From: Immersiella caudata
Lineage: Eukaryota; Ascomycota; Sordariomycetes; Sordariales; Lasiosphaeriaceae
DNA length: 64,000 nt
Reading direction: 5' to 3'
Assembly: GCA_030512335.1 (NCBI GenBank)
Contig: JAULSU010000002.1
Location: forward strand, 2,852,001 to 2,916,000
Shown here: positions 34,537 to 46,580 of the stretch, piece by piece
How positions within the stretch are numbered: position 1 is the first letter of the stretch
Layout: each line of letters begins with the position of its first letter
Notes under the pieces: generated by a model
What the model saw: only the letters and a program-made list of their open reading frames with translations
What the model was told of the DNA's origin: nothing
Database searches by the model: none
Program-made: the position numbers and the translations under genes

Positions 34537-35480
34537 CTTAGCAAAGTTAGTACCCATTCGACAGTAGAGGACCGAGAAGACTATTGCGCCCGAATTTGAC
34601 GAAATGGCAGGATGGTTGCAGATCCAGCACTAGCTGGCATCAATCCCCCACGACAGCGCACTAGCGAGCGACATCAACTACCTCGTTCCTTCGTGTATCG
34701 CGCTGCAAACAGCGACAAATGGTTCCGATGAAGTACCTGAATAGAAGAACGCGCTGTCTCTGTTGCCCAAAACAACGAATGATCTTCATTCAAGCCGATC
34801 ACGCAACCAAAGACTGGCCTGCGACCGGACAAGAAACGGCCGATAGGATCACAGAACCAAGCCAGGGGGGCCAGGCCGTGCCCCAGGATTGGACAGCACC
34901 CCGACAGAGAGGAAGAAGCCTCAATCTGTGCCGAGCATTGTCACAAATGAGGTCGTTTTCTCGCCTCCCGGCGAACAGCTGTGTGTGATAGAGGAAGACT
35001 TCCGCCAGCCAAAGCTGAAGTAGGAATTGACCCATCCCATGCCTTGGGACAAAAGAGCTAACCGAGGGAAAGTGGCAAGCGGGGTGTAAGGCATACAACA
35101 AAGAAAACAACTTTTACTTACACGTTAACTGAATTTGCAACTCCGCGGACGGTGACAGCCCTTGAGCTTCAGGCCGTTGGCGAGACCCCAAAATATCGTC
35201 GTCTCGGAAATAAATAGACCGAGATCTCGCTATCGCGATCCAGAAGAACTTCGTCTGAAGGCACCAAAGCACACCGTTATGACGTCAAGCTCGAGAGCAC
35301 GTGGTACCGTTCCTATCTGCTTGCTGAAAATTCTTCAGCGAGATGTGCGGGGCTATGCACTCCAGATGTGTGGAGGCGGCAGGCGTGCTTGAGAGCCTTG
35401 TAACGGGGCTGAAAGGGGTTGTGATGGCTGGAAAGGACTGGAGAGGGGATCGTTTCCCCCCTGGATGATGGAGAGACCTT

Positions 35481-35503
35481 GTGAGCCTACCTTGTAGGCT
35501 CAC
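35481..35503. repeat. perfect 10-bp inverted repeat (hairpin)
   Basis: GTGAGCCTAC, a 3-nt spacer CTT, then GTAGGCTCAC: a perfect stem of 10 bp. It lies about 200 bp downstream (minus-strand sense) of TATAAA at 35704-35699. Confidence 0.8.
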
Positions 35504-38442
35504 TGAGGCTTGTGGTTGGTGGTGATGATGTTGGTTACGGCGATAGTGTTGATGAATGGCGGAGGACAGAGATGGAAGAAGCAAGACTTGAAGCCGAAGG
35601 GGCTGATAGCCAGACAGCGGTCTGTACGGAAGTGTTTGTCGAAAGGGGATGTTTGTGAAGGAAAAAGGTTCTGGGGAGCCGCGGGCCGCGGAGGCCGGTT
35701 TATATGCTCCTCTTGGGGGAGACTCTCCGAACGAGAACGAAGGACCAGATATCCCTCAACCTGGGACGGAAGTCCAGGTGATCGGAACACGCTATCGGAC
35801 GGAGCAATATCTCATATGCTTGCGGAGGCTGACAACCAGAACGCATTGTTTCCCAAGCAGATGCTGAAGAGGGATGGTTGTCCTGGGTTCGGATGTGGAG
35901 ACCGGATCGAATACTCTCCTGGAGTAGATAACCACCAACGCCTCCCCTCTTCAGATGTCACTCCACGTGATGGGGAGGGGCTATCCGATGGAGCAGCGTT
36001 TCCTACGCTTGTGAAAGTTGACACCCAGGAAACTACGTTTCCTAGGCGGGTGTCAGAAGGACATAGTTGTCCCAGGGTGACACGAGCTCGGAGGCCAACA
36101 CTCCTCGACACAGGATCGAAGTGCACATGGCATAGTGTGCCACTGGACCGGGAAATCTTCTTCTTGGGCGACCGACAGTTGGCAGCCAGGAACCATTGTC
36201 CCGGACCTAATTCTTCAGGAATGCTTCCTCTGAGCATCCGTGGGGAATGGAAACAACGCGACAAGGGCGAGAGACCAGATAACGGACGAAACGCAGTGCC
36301 GCTGAACCAAAGCAACCGTCTCTCATGTCAAGGAGCTTTGGCACTCAACAACTGCTACACACAGAAGATGTGTTAGTGAGGGGTGGCTGTGTTTGGGAAG
36401 AATGAAGACGGATTTTCACGCTCTTCGTGCGTGAAGAGGCATAGGACCTGAGATGAGAGGGCCTGATGCCCCTCGGCTCTGGGTGGCAGGGTACGTAAAA
36501 TGCGTAACCGCAGGATGAATCTTCCGCCTTCCAGAGCCGCGGCAGCTCAGAGAGCAGCAAACAGACTTTTCTCCCAGCAGCGTTGGAGACGGACATGTTT
36601 TGTGCTTGGGGAGAGGATGGGCGAGGCGAGAGGCAGAGGAGATACATACCGGTTGGAGGAGAAGAAAAAGGCGCTGTAAACGGAGTTTGCTTGACGCCCC
36701 TCGCCTCCAGATGGCACGCCGCGGCATGTGCAAATAGCGTGCTCGTTCGCAAAACGGACTGACGGCCTTGGCGAGGTCATCCAGAGGAGATCAAGGATCT
36801 TGCATCTCGAACGACCAAGGCCTCGGTGGTGGTGTTGGAGGGTTGTGATGGTGGTGGTGGGGGTGGTGAAGATCGAGGGGGGGAGACGAAATTGTTCGGG
36901 GAAGGAGAGAGCAGGCTTAAAAGTTGGTGGCCGAGGAGGAAAGCGCAGAGGACCCACGGTTTCCCATGGCCCACGCTCCTTCCGCCGCAGCCTGACGTCG
37001 AATTCTTCGCGATGTCTAATTCGATGATTGCAAACGAAACCGGTTGTGGAGAACTGGGCTTGGTCTTGAGGAATAGAGAAAGGGCAAGGGCGAGGGCAGA
37101 GAGGAAGCGGGTCCCGGTTCGTGACGATCGTGACATTGTCCACATCGCCGAGCACTTCGTTCGCGGCCAATTTCATGACATCAAGGCCCAGTAAAACTCG
37201 CCAGGTACGCGGGGAGCCACCTCCGTTCGAGAAAAGAACCATGGGGAGGCTAACCGCAATGGCTGCGGATGATGAGCACTTCTCCTTCATGAGTTTAGGT
37301 ATGCACTACAAGGCGTGGGCGCATGCGGTGAGTCTTCGAGTAAAGCCCCTTGATTTCAACACCGAAGGCACGAAAGTGGACAATGATAGGTATAGGGGTG
37401 AAAGCAAGGAGACTGGGAATGTAGTATTTTATGCAAATAATCACAAGTGCGGTGTGGAATAGGGGCAAGTGGTGTGCCACGTGACATCGTCTTTCGAGAC
37501 CAGGACGAAGAAAAGGGGACGATGGTCTATCATTCTTGCGGCTCAAGTTTGCCCAAGCCCCCAGCGGCATGTACAGTTTACAGTTGGATAAAAGGCAGAT
37601 GCCGATCAAAGTGAAGGAAATCGGAGGGATGAGACGATGCGAAGGATAACAGTTGAGTAATTATGATACCAGTGTTACATTGGAAGTGACAGATGAGATA
37701 AACCTACTGCTTGATTGTGGGGACGAGAAAAAGTAACTCCCAAAGCCCGGTGGCATCATGAACGCAGCTCGGGAACGATTGGATAGAGGCAGTTTGATGG
37801 GGGTGATTTGCTTCGTCAGAGTAGGATCATACTCCAGCTGTTAGATGGGACGTGGTGATTGACAAAGGAGACGCGGAATCCGTACCTTGAGACCCGCAAG
37901 ATTACACCATCGATCGTTTCACCAAGACATTTGCGAGCATCACAGGTTACAAGAGGGTTACGAGTCTATTCGGGAATGCGCAGTATTGCCCGGTACGGGG
38001 GATGCGCTAAGGGATCGCTAAAGCAACACAAGGTTCTTCATCAAAGAAGAGTTCCTGCCTAACTACAAGATCAGCATGACCAACGCCGAAAGAAAAGGTC
38101 GCTATACGTTCCATCCTTGCTGGATGGAAATTGGAGGAGGGCTCTCCAGGAGGGCGGCAGTTCTGGGATGAGACATCAGTGGATATCGACAGATCGACGG
38201 AACCAGACCTGGGAGCCGCAAAAGCCCGACCGTGTTTGTCGAACAAGTGTCGTCGATCTCGGTGGCCTAGTGGAAAATGTCGGATGGTGCGCCGAGAAAT
38301 TCGGTCTTTGCCCGAAACCAAACACATGATAGTACTTGGCATTGGGTCGAGGGCTCGCCCGACCCATAGCACAGCGGCGATAAAGACAAATCGACCATCT
38401 GTAACTCCTAGAGGAAACCAATAGACAGTCGTGATTAGCGTC

Positions 38443-40308
38443 TTAGATCGCCTTGGTGCGAGAGAACAAACTGCTGTAGACCGCATCCACAACAGGCGCA
38501 GCGCTGATCATTCGTCCGCCAAAGTACCGGCCGTTCAGGCCCTTGATGGCGTTCTCGCCGCCCTGGACTTTGTCGAACTTAAGGTAGATGTCGCCTTGGG
38601 AGTTGGGATCTAGAGAAATGTGAACGACATGGCCGTATTTTCTTTCCGCTTCTTCGCGGACATCATCCTCAAGCTCCTTGACCCAGTCGTCGCCCTCTTC
38701 TCTGGAACCATGTTAGCAACTGCAATTCTTTAAGACGGGTGGAAAAGAACGTACTCAGTGGGGTCAAACATGTTGTGGAGCACGACACAGCGGCTGGCCA
38801 TGTTGACGTTGATGGGGAGGGGCTTGGTTTCCGTTTTGGGCTTGAGAATTTGGCGCTCCGTAGGCCCGGCGGCGGGCTCGTCGGTTCGGGCCAGCTTTCT
38901 CATCAGGGCGTCTCGGCTATAATTATTAAAGTTGACACCGGCCACGTCGGTATCATCCAAGGCGCTTGCGCCTGTACCCTTTTCGTTGTCACGGCCGCCG
39001 GCGCGATCAAAGTTGGAGGTCTGGGGTCCACGCCCACCGGCGCCCGAAAAGGCCGATCCCTGGAACTGTTGGTTCTGGCCCTGGAACCTCTGCAAGAGAT
39101 TGGCAGTTGATTCTGGGGTAAACTTATCGTTTCCAAGTCCTACGCGGATTGGACGTCCAGCAAGGTCGAAGCCGTTCATCTTCTCAAGAGCCTCTCGGGC
39201 TTGGCCGGCGTCGCGGAACCTGCGTATCAAGATTTAGCGCCCTCCTCGAGTATTGACAGCTGAGACTCAAAACTTACTGCACGAATCCGTAGCCTCTACT
39301 GCGCCCATTGTCGTCCTTCTGAAGCTGAACAAACTCCAGCTCGCCAAAGGGCTCAAATACGTTCTGCAAATCCTGCTCCGTGATGCTAAAATGGATATTA
39401 CCAACGTAAAGACGATGAAACGGAATCGAATTGGGGTGATGGCCCGAGGACTCAGTGTTCCGGACTTGGCGGTTCTTCTCAGCCTCGGTAAGCTGGACAA
39501 TGACGGGGATACCTAGGAGCTTTTGCCCAGTGAGTTGAAGTGCGGCAGTCACAGATTCTTCGTTTTTGAATTCAACGTAACCCACGCTGCGATGCTCATG
39601 TCAGCCAGATGCGACTTGCGGCGAGCCAAGGAACCGAACTCACCCCTTTGACCGATTACTGACACGGTCTTTTACTATCTGGGCTTCAGCAACTGGGCCG
39701 ACCTTCTCAAAAAACTCCTTGAGCTCGCGAGTCCGAAGACGGGCGGCGAGCTGCTGAACGAACACGGTGCGACGATCCCGCTCGTCCTCCGTCAGAGCGG
39801 GGGGAGTCGCGTCGCGAGGCGCACTGTGTCGACCACCCGATCGAGGGGCTCGATCGTCATCGCGGCGGCGATAGCCTTTGTCATCACGGTCCCGACGGTC
39901 GTCACCCCGGGGGCGATAGTACCGATGTGGGGATCGAGAGCGAGAGCGATTGGTTCCTCGGTAGTAGTCACCGTCTCCGCCTCTGTGACGACGTGAGTGT
40001 CGGCCGGAATCACGGCTCCTGCTTCTACGCCTACTCTTCTGACTACCGGCCTCGCTACGGGGGGTGTCTTTTCCGGCATCGCTAGAGGAGTTGCGGCGAC
40101 GGCCTCCGCTGCGGTCTCGGTGTCTGCGGTCGCGTTCCCTATCACGGTCACGACTGGTATCGCGCCCACGGTCTCTGTCGCGGTCGCGGCTATGTCGGCC
40201 GCCGGGGCTGCCATTCTGCGATGAGTCGCCATTAGCTGTGACCTTTGCGGTCTGCTCCTTGGAGGACGCAGTCGAGTCGAGGAGCGCCTCAACGTCCAAG
40301 CCTGACAT
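38443..40308 (-). CDS. RBM39/Rsd1-like SR splicing factor with three RRMs
   Basis: Four exons (40308-39644, 39586-39278, 39219-38755, 38701-38443) with introns of 57, 58 and 53 nt give 565 residues. The N-terminal 170 residues are an RS/RD-rich tail. RRM1 begins RRTVFVQQLAARL. RRM2 begins HRLYVGNIHFSITEQDL and contains the RNP1 octamer RGYGFVQF, which is created only by correct splicing (Q is split between exons 2 and 3). The C-terminal domain (ASRCVVLHNMFDPTE ... GRYFGGRMISA) is a U2AF-homology motif, the type that binds Trp-containing ligands of U2AF65/SF3b155. Order and length match human RBM39 and fission yeast Rsd1. A nuclear role in 3' splice-site selection is expected from the family. 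Confidence 0.93.
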
Positions 40309-40932
40309 TTTGATTTCTTCTTCTTTGACTCTGTGAAACCCTCCGGATTTGGTTTATAGCGATCGTGAGAACCTTTCCGGTGGTTGCGTGAAGTGATTAT
40401 CGTGGCGCTGGATGGCGAGCGGAACCAGCAGGAGCGTTTGAGGTGCAACAGGCTGGACAAAACTCTGTGGAGACCCGAGGGAATTTGGGTGAGGATGGCT
40501 GACCACACGTGATGGTCCCACCTTTCAAGATTCGGATCGCGCACGGGCCAGATGACTGACTTCCCCTTGATTCACACGCTGAACCACGGTGCAATGGAAT
40601 GTCTCAGCCAGGCATGGTAGGTGCATGAGGACAGAGACAGCTTGTGTGGCCGTAGAGGTAATGTTTGGCCAGTAGCCGAACAATGGAATTATTAGGATAT
40701 CTATGTCAATGCAAACAATTTTGACTCGTCCCTTGCTGAGAGGAGTATGTATTCGTTTTAAAGTCATCAATAACCGTCCAGACCAGACCCCAGACGCCTC
40801 CGCCCGCCGAAGCCACCCTCATTAGCCTTCCCCCTGTCCCCACTATTTACTTCGACCGTGTGCGTCAACCCATTACAAAGACATAATGTATATAAGTGCA
40901 TGCAGCCCTGTGAACCAGCTCAGGCGGTTGCT
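40309..40932. other. intergenic, RBM39-like 5' side / scs7 3' side
   Basis: 624 bp. The part near 40309-40560 is the leader and promoter of the RBM39-like gene; the remainder is the scs7 3' flank. No other signal is recognised. Confidence 0.5.
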
Positions 40933-42112
40933 TTACTGCGTCTTGATCACCCGAGGCTGAAGCTCAGTACCGAAAACAGTGTCCCAGAAACGGCTCGTGA
41001 CGCCAAAACCATTCTGGTAGTCGAGGAAGTGATGCTCGAGGTGGTACTTCTTCAGTTGCTTGTACCAAAGTGGGAGGTTTTGGTGGTGGAGGAAGTAGTG
41101 AGTGAGATCGTAGCAAATGTACCCGAAAATGCCACCGCAGTACACTGTTGTTGCGACAGACCAATCCCAGTAAAAGAGCGTGTGCGCAAGTTTCCAGAAC
41201 GGAGTTGCGAGGGCGATGAATAGAGTCGGGGGCATGACTAGCCGGTACTTGTCCATAGGGAGGTAATGGTGAATGCCGTGGAGCAAAAAGTGCATGGTAA
41301 GGCCAACTCGGTTGTCAGGGAGCCACCTGAGGCAGGGTGTTAGTAAGCGTAGTCAGGAGGAACGAGGTTTCTAGGGCGGGGACAACGTACTCGTCAAGGT
41401 GGAAAAGGAAACGGTGCAGGATGTACTCGAGCAGGGTCCAAATCGCCAGCCCAGAGACCCACCACAGGGCCTGAGTGATCTTGCTGTCGAAGCCCTCGCT
41501 TGAAATGTACAGTCCATATACCACTGGCGGCACCCACATGATGGGGATCAGCCACCAGGGTGTCTTGGAAAGCGGCTCCAGGAAGTTGCCAAACAGGGGC
41601 GCGGACGCTCCGCCCCTGTAGTGACGAGGCCGGTGAACCTGCTCCAGGTAAAATTCTTTTGTGAACCCTCCGTTCCACACCTGCATGAGGAGCGGCTTGC
41701 TCAGATCGAGAAACTTGTGCGTTTTGTAGTCGTCCGCGATATCCGTGTCCTTGCTGAGATCCTCCTCCGAGGACATACCCGTCCGAGGGTTTACTTCTTT
41801 TCCATTTGCTGCGCCGTTCGCCGTTGCCTTGCCGTTGGCAGCAGCTCCATTTGCGCCAGCAAGAAATCCGACCAGCGAGTCGTCTAGCACCTCGTATGCC
41901 GCCTCAGAATGCGCATGCGATGATTCGTCTTTGAGGATGTCTTCGATGTCTTTTCCAGCATACTCTAGGACAAGGTCGGAACCACCGGGATGCGCATCGA
42001 GAAAGTCGGTGACATCGTAGACCTTCCTGCCGACCGTTACGTAGCAAGACTTGGCCGAGCTGTGCGACGCGACCTGGGCGGCCGTGAAGCTCGGCAGTGT
42101 CCGGCCGGGCAT
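40933..42112 (-). CDS. scs7: sphingolipid fatty acid 2-hydroxylase (Scs7-type)
   Basis: Two exons (42112-41391, 41326-40933; 64-nt intron GTACGT...CCTCAG) give 371 residues; the yeast enzyme is of similar length. The N-terminal cytochrome b5 domain has the HPGG haem ligand loop (41-44) and the second haem histidine in SSHAHSEA (about 66-68). After an Ala/Gly/Asn linker comes the fatty acid hydroxylase domain with membrane spans (WWLIPIMWVPPVVYGLYI and others) and the di-iron histidine clusters HRFLFH, HGIHH, HYFLHH and YHLEHHFLDY. It adds the 2-hydroxyl to very-long-chain acyl groups of ceramide in the ER. Upstream codons remain open, but MPGRTLPSFTAAQV is a normal start for the family. Confidence 0.94.
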
Positions 42113-43480
42113 CGTGTCAACTGCCAGCGTTGGCAGCAGCGGTCTGGGGAACAGAGGCGCGCGCGAAGCGGACGTGTCGGGTAGAATGAGGGGGGGGGCG
42201 GAACGAGTTTGCAGACGATGCACTGAAAACGAGGGACGGCAAAAGAGAATAAATGCAACTGAGACGACCCGACAGGAGGGTCGATAGGGGTTCAGTAACT
42301 CGAGAGGGTCCTCTTGTCGAATTTTCGCAGTAATTTTTTCAGGGGTGTTCATTTGGGGAGACGTGAATCCGCGGATTCCGTAAATGCGATCAGGAGATTG
42401 TGGCGCCCCATTGGTGCAAAACCATCTGATCAGCTCCAACACCCTTGCCGCTGTATGATTCGCTCCGGCGATAGACCCGTTCTCAACGCTGGCCAAATCG
42501 ATGCCTGCCTGGCCTCAGTCCCGTCGCAGACAAACTTCGTTGCTGAGACATTGTCGTATGCACAGACTTGTTTGTTGCATCTACTCGCCTACCGAATCTA
42601 GAGGCTGAAGGCTAAGCTAGTCGTCGTTCTGCGTTGTGAGCCCGCATAGGGGACTGCTGACGAGGCCCGGTTCAGCTCGAACTCCATTTCATCAAGGCTA
42701 GTTGAAGTTTTGTCGAGGCTGCCTCTCCACAAAATATATATCAGAGTCGCATTCCAATCTCATGTCCAACCTAGAGGAGCCTGGTGGGCTTCCTCAACCG
42801 GCTGTGTGCTATTTCGCATTGTCGCGTGCAACCTACCCATACATGTTCACCTCGGTCAGGTAGCTCCTCTTGGACCCCTGCCTGTCAGTGGTATCTGGGC
42901 AGATAACAAATGAGGAGCAACGAACAGGATTTGGCGGGGTTGGCCCCTCCCTCAGCAACAACCCCCCTGAAGCTGGATGGCGACACTGTGGGATCCTTCG
43001 TCCGACGACGGGATAATTGGGCGAATGAGGGAAGCTATCAGTTCGTCCGCACATGCAAGATGCTATTCCCCCATGTTCTCATCCCACCGAGGGATGAGCG
43101 TACCATCCTCCCAGCGCTCTCAGGGCTGCATCGCTGCTCCTCATCTGACGTAAAGCGTGAAAACAGCATCCCAAGACTCCGACTGCTTGGCGCCAGGGAA
43201 CAATTATTTCTTAGAGCCCCGGGCTGAGGCCGCCATCCACCTCAAAGCTCTTCCCATTTCCCGCGTTGTACCCGTGGTACGGTGCTACATATTTCTGACT
43301 CGGCCGTTTCGTCACAGCTCGTCGGCCGCCCTGCCTTAGTGAAGCTGCTAGCTTACCTACTTACTTGGCACCCGCAGCTGCTGCCCATCGCATCCCGCCA
43401 ACTTCTTCGCTACATTAGTTGCTTACGCAGAGATCGGTCAAAACAGCTTCCCCAGTTCTTGTTCAACTGCCTGAGACGCC
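42113..43480. other. divergent promoter region, scs7 / het-c
   Basis: 1.37 kb between divergent starts. No HET-domain or other gene lies here. The final 200 bp are the C/T-rich leader of het-c. Confidence 0.5.
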
Positions 43481-46042
43481 ATGGCGGGATTTAGGATGTC
43501 TGGCAGCACCTTGCTGCTGGTCTTTGCCATTCTCCTTGTTATGTTACCCGGCAAAGCGGCTGCTTTCGGCGCTGGCAATATTCCTTCGATCGCGCAAGTC
43601 GAGGGCCACAATTGGAGACATGGAGGTGCGTACGGCAGCAGTTGTATCGCGCGCGCTGTGCCTGGTGCTGACAGCTCAACGTTGTAGATATCGAGGACAT
43701 CCTCACGACGCTGACCTTTCTTCGCGGCAAGAAGTGGACCTCGCTGATGATCTCTCGCGTCTACTTTGGTAACTGGCTTCGAGACTACTCGCAGGCCGTC
43801 GATGTCGGCAGCTTGAAGGGCGTCAATGCCGCCACCATCCGGATTCTTGTGAGTGCCTCTGCCATCAGCCAGCGCAACCACCGGCGCTAACCCCCTCCAG
43901 GTTTGGGTGCTGTCGTTCCTGGCCAACGGATACGCTACGGAGGAGTTTGAGGTCACCGAGGAACGCCTTGGTGTCTATCGACCCGAGGAGCACATTGACA
44001 ACCCTCTTGGCTATGCCGATGGAGAAGATGCGCGCAAGTATGACAAACGACTGCGCGGCCCTGTTGACCCACGGGAGCTGGAAATCGACCCGCGCACTGG
44101 CATGAAGAACTACATTGTGAACGAGAACGGCGGCTGGGCTACCAGTGCCGGTTACTTGCGATTCAGTTTTGCCCGCTCTATCCACTACGGCCGCCTTTAC
44201 ACGAGCGGAACTGGGGGTGCCAGCGGCAAGGAGTCAGACCTGAACGAGGCCCTGAGATGCCTTGGACAGGCACTGCACACCATGGAGGATTTCAGTGCTC
44301 ACAGCAATTACTGCGAGCTTGCTCTCCTCGAGCTTGGCTACCGCGATGTCTTTCCTCATGTCGGTAGAGATACTATGATCAACCTGCGCGGCAAGAGGGT
44401 CTGGCCTCTCGTCACGGGTACCTTTGGTGCGGTTGACTTCTTGCACTCGGTTATTGGGTGAGTTCAGATTTGCCACTCAGGGGCTACGTACTAACAGGTG
44501 TGCAGCGAGGCATCGGACCACTTCACCCAGTCCGAGGTCGACGAGATGAACGTCGCCCTCCAGAATGCCGAGCAAATCACCAACTCTAACCTTGGCCCCA
44601 CTAGCAACCGTGGATTCCTCGGAATCAGCAGCAGTGTCTTCGGCGGTGGCGGTGGCGGTGGCGGTGGTGACTTCATCTCTCTTGTCTCCAAGCTTCCTGG
44701 TAGCGGCGACGGCCTTGCTGCGCAGGCCAGGAACCTGAAAGCTGCGTCCGACGCCCAAGAGCAGGAGAACACAAGATCGTCTGACAACGTCAATGTTGTG
44801 CCCGGCATGAGCCCGAACTTCGATCCAGTCAAGGTCGCCAGGCAGATCTACCCGATCCTAGAGTTCCGCGACAATATTGTCCGGTCGATCAGCAACACCA
44901 TTTCCAAGATCCCTGGCCTCGAAAGCCTGCTTGAAAAGATTGGTGAGACACTGACGGCCTTCATCTTTGGCCTCTTGGCTCCCTTTGTGAGGCCCATCAT
45001 CAACTCGGTCTCCAAGGTGCTGAAGGACGGCTCGTCCGAAATCATCAGCTCCAGTGCCAAGTCGCAGCTTGAGCCGTGGACAAACCCTCGCTGCGATAAC
45101 CCGACTCACTCAATGTTGTCAAAGGATCACTTCACCAACATCCTCAACTCATGTGCTGGTCGTGTTGCAACTACCATTGTTCAATATGCTGTTCCGTAAG
45201 TCTTGCTCCTGCCTTACAGACAAAATAACAAAAACTTACTAATTTTAAATAGTCGCATCCTCTACGCCTGGGAGAATCCTGGCGTTCCGGTCGATGAAGT
45301 TGTCAATGACGTCCTCCAGGCCTTCCACCACCCTGCTATTCGCGACGACCGTGTCCAGATTCAGCGTGAGATGTTCGAGACGGTTCGCAGTTGGACGCAG
45401 GAGACCAAGCACCGTAACGAACTCAACAGGCTCCTCGGGTCGCAGTCGGTGAAAGAAGGCCACAACCACATCATTCCCATTGGTGCCACCGCCCGTTCCC
45501 TCGGAGGCTGTGGTCACGGAGACGGTGGTCACGGAAAACCCAATGGCTCGCTCTGGTCAAAGGTCCAGACACGCGATATGTCCACATCCCCTAGACCTTC
45601 GAGTCGGCCGTCGTCGAGCGGGTATGGCCAGAGCCAACACGGAAGCAGTTCCTCGCAGTACGGCAGCAGTTCCCAATACGGTAGTAGCTCGCAGTACAGC
45701 AGCGGTCACTCTCAGCCTCAGTACGGACAATCTCAACATGGCTACGGCGGGCACCCATCCCCCCAACCCCCTCAGGGGTACGGTGGTCAACACTCTCCGG
45801 GGTATCCGCCCCAGCCGTCGTATGCGCCACAGCATCAGGGCGGATACCAGTACGGAGGCCCACAACATCATCAGCCTCAATCTCCTCAGGGAGGAGGTTT
45901 CCCTGGATCTGGTTACCATGGTTCGGGAGGCCCACCGCAGCATCAACAGGGTTACGGTCAAGGAGGATACGGCCAACACCAACAGGGAGGACACCAGGGT
46001 CACGGGCAGTACGGTGGCGGCTACCAGGGGGGTTATAGATAA
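43481..46042 (+). CDS. het-c: HET-C heterokaryon-incompatibility protein homologue
   Basis: Five exons (43481-43625, 43688-43848, 43901-44457, 44506-45195, 45253-46042) give 780 residues. All four introns are 48-62 nt with consensus ends, and the branch CTAACAGG is visible in intron 3. A signal peptide (about 1-28, LLLVFAILLVMLPGKAAA) precedes the Het-C domain: FGAGNIPSIAQVEGHNWRHG, MISRVYFGNWLRDYSQAVD, ALHTMEDFSAHSNYCELALL. An oligoglycine stretch lies in the middle. The C-terminus (about 640-780) is a Gln/Tyr/Gly/Ser/His-rich repeat tail (QYGSSS, QHGYGG). In Neurospora crassa HET-C alleles trigger vegetative incompatibility together with PIN-C; the Aspergillus homologue TINC interacts with NIMA kinase. 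Whether this allele is polymorphic here cannot be seen. Confidence 0.94.
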
Positions 46043-46580
46043 ACAAACCTTTGGCTGGGAACCGTAACGGAAAACTAACGAGTGAATGAACTGTCGGAGA
46101 GCACGAAACACCAAATGCGGTAGTATTTAACTCGATAGGCTGAACTATCTACAGTTGTAGGTGAAATGGAAACGGATATACCCTCGCACTAAAGCGCGCC
46201 GAGAATAGTATACCATTCCTTTTTAAAACGTTCTATCCTTTCTCGTTACCCTCCTCGAAACAGTCCATCTGCTCGAGCTAAACAACAAAGGAGAAAACAC
46301 ACTTAAGAAAACAAACTTCTCCTGCCATTACTCAATCCTAACAGTAATGAATAACAATGCTTCAATTCTACGTCGAATAGCGCGTGCTTTACCCAACGCC
46401 AGCCATGCATGCCATGCCCTCTTGTGTACTTGCCTACTTTCCATCCCATCTTCCGATCTGCGTGGGCCTTATGCTCATGCGCACGCCGTCTTAGCCGTAT
46501 GCAATGCTATGCCATGTGATGCTATGCAGAAACCAAGGAAACTAAATCGGACTAGCACCCAGAAAAACAAAAGACAGAGT
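46043..46580. other. convergent 3' region, het-c / PP2C
   Basis: 538 bp holding both 3' UTRs. It is A-rich around 46260-46330 and contains a run of GCATGC/ATGC words at 46400-46530. No gene is seen. Confidence 0.5.

Larger units (their letters stand above)
33135..38442. other. 5.3 kb repeat-bearing stretch with orphan coding-like pieces
   Basis: It contains the leader and promoter of the 818-residue gene (33135 to about 33650), imperfect repeats of GAGCTTCGTGATGGA type at about 33990-34090, a 13-bp duplication at about 34408-34440, two coding-like exons at 34136-34536 (listed separately), a hairpin at 35481-35503, a minus-strand TATAAA at 35704-35699, and imperfect direct repeats at about 35800-36200. 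Long open frames at 35510-36376 (plus) and 36547-37290 (minus) lack recognisable domains. I could not assemble a complete gene. Confidence 0.5.

Noticed and set aside
35510..36376. 288-codon frame across the imperfect repeats
   Set aside because: Repeats keep it open, but composition shows no conserved core; left as unassigned repeat DNA.
36547..37290. 247-codon minus-strand frame beginning MKEKCSSSAAIAV
   Set aside because: Pro/Ser/Arg-rich with no recognisable domain; strand and limits could not be supported.
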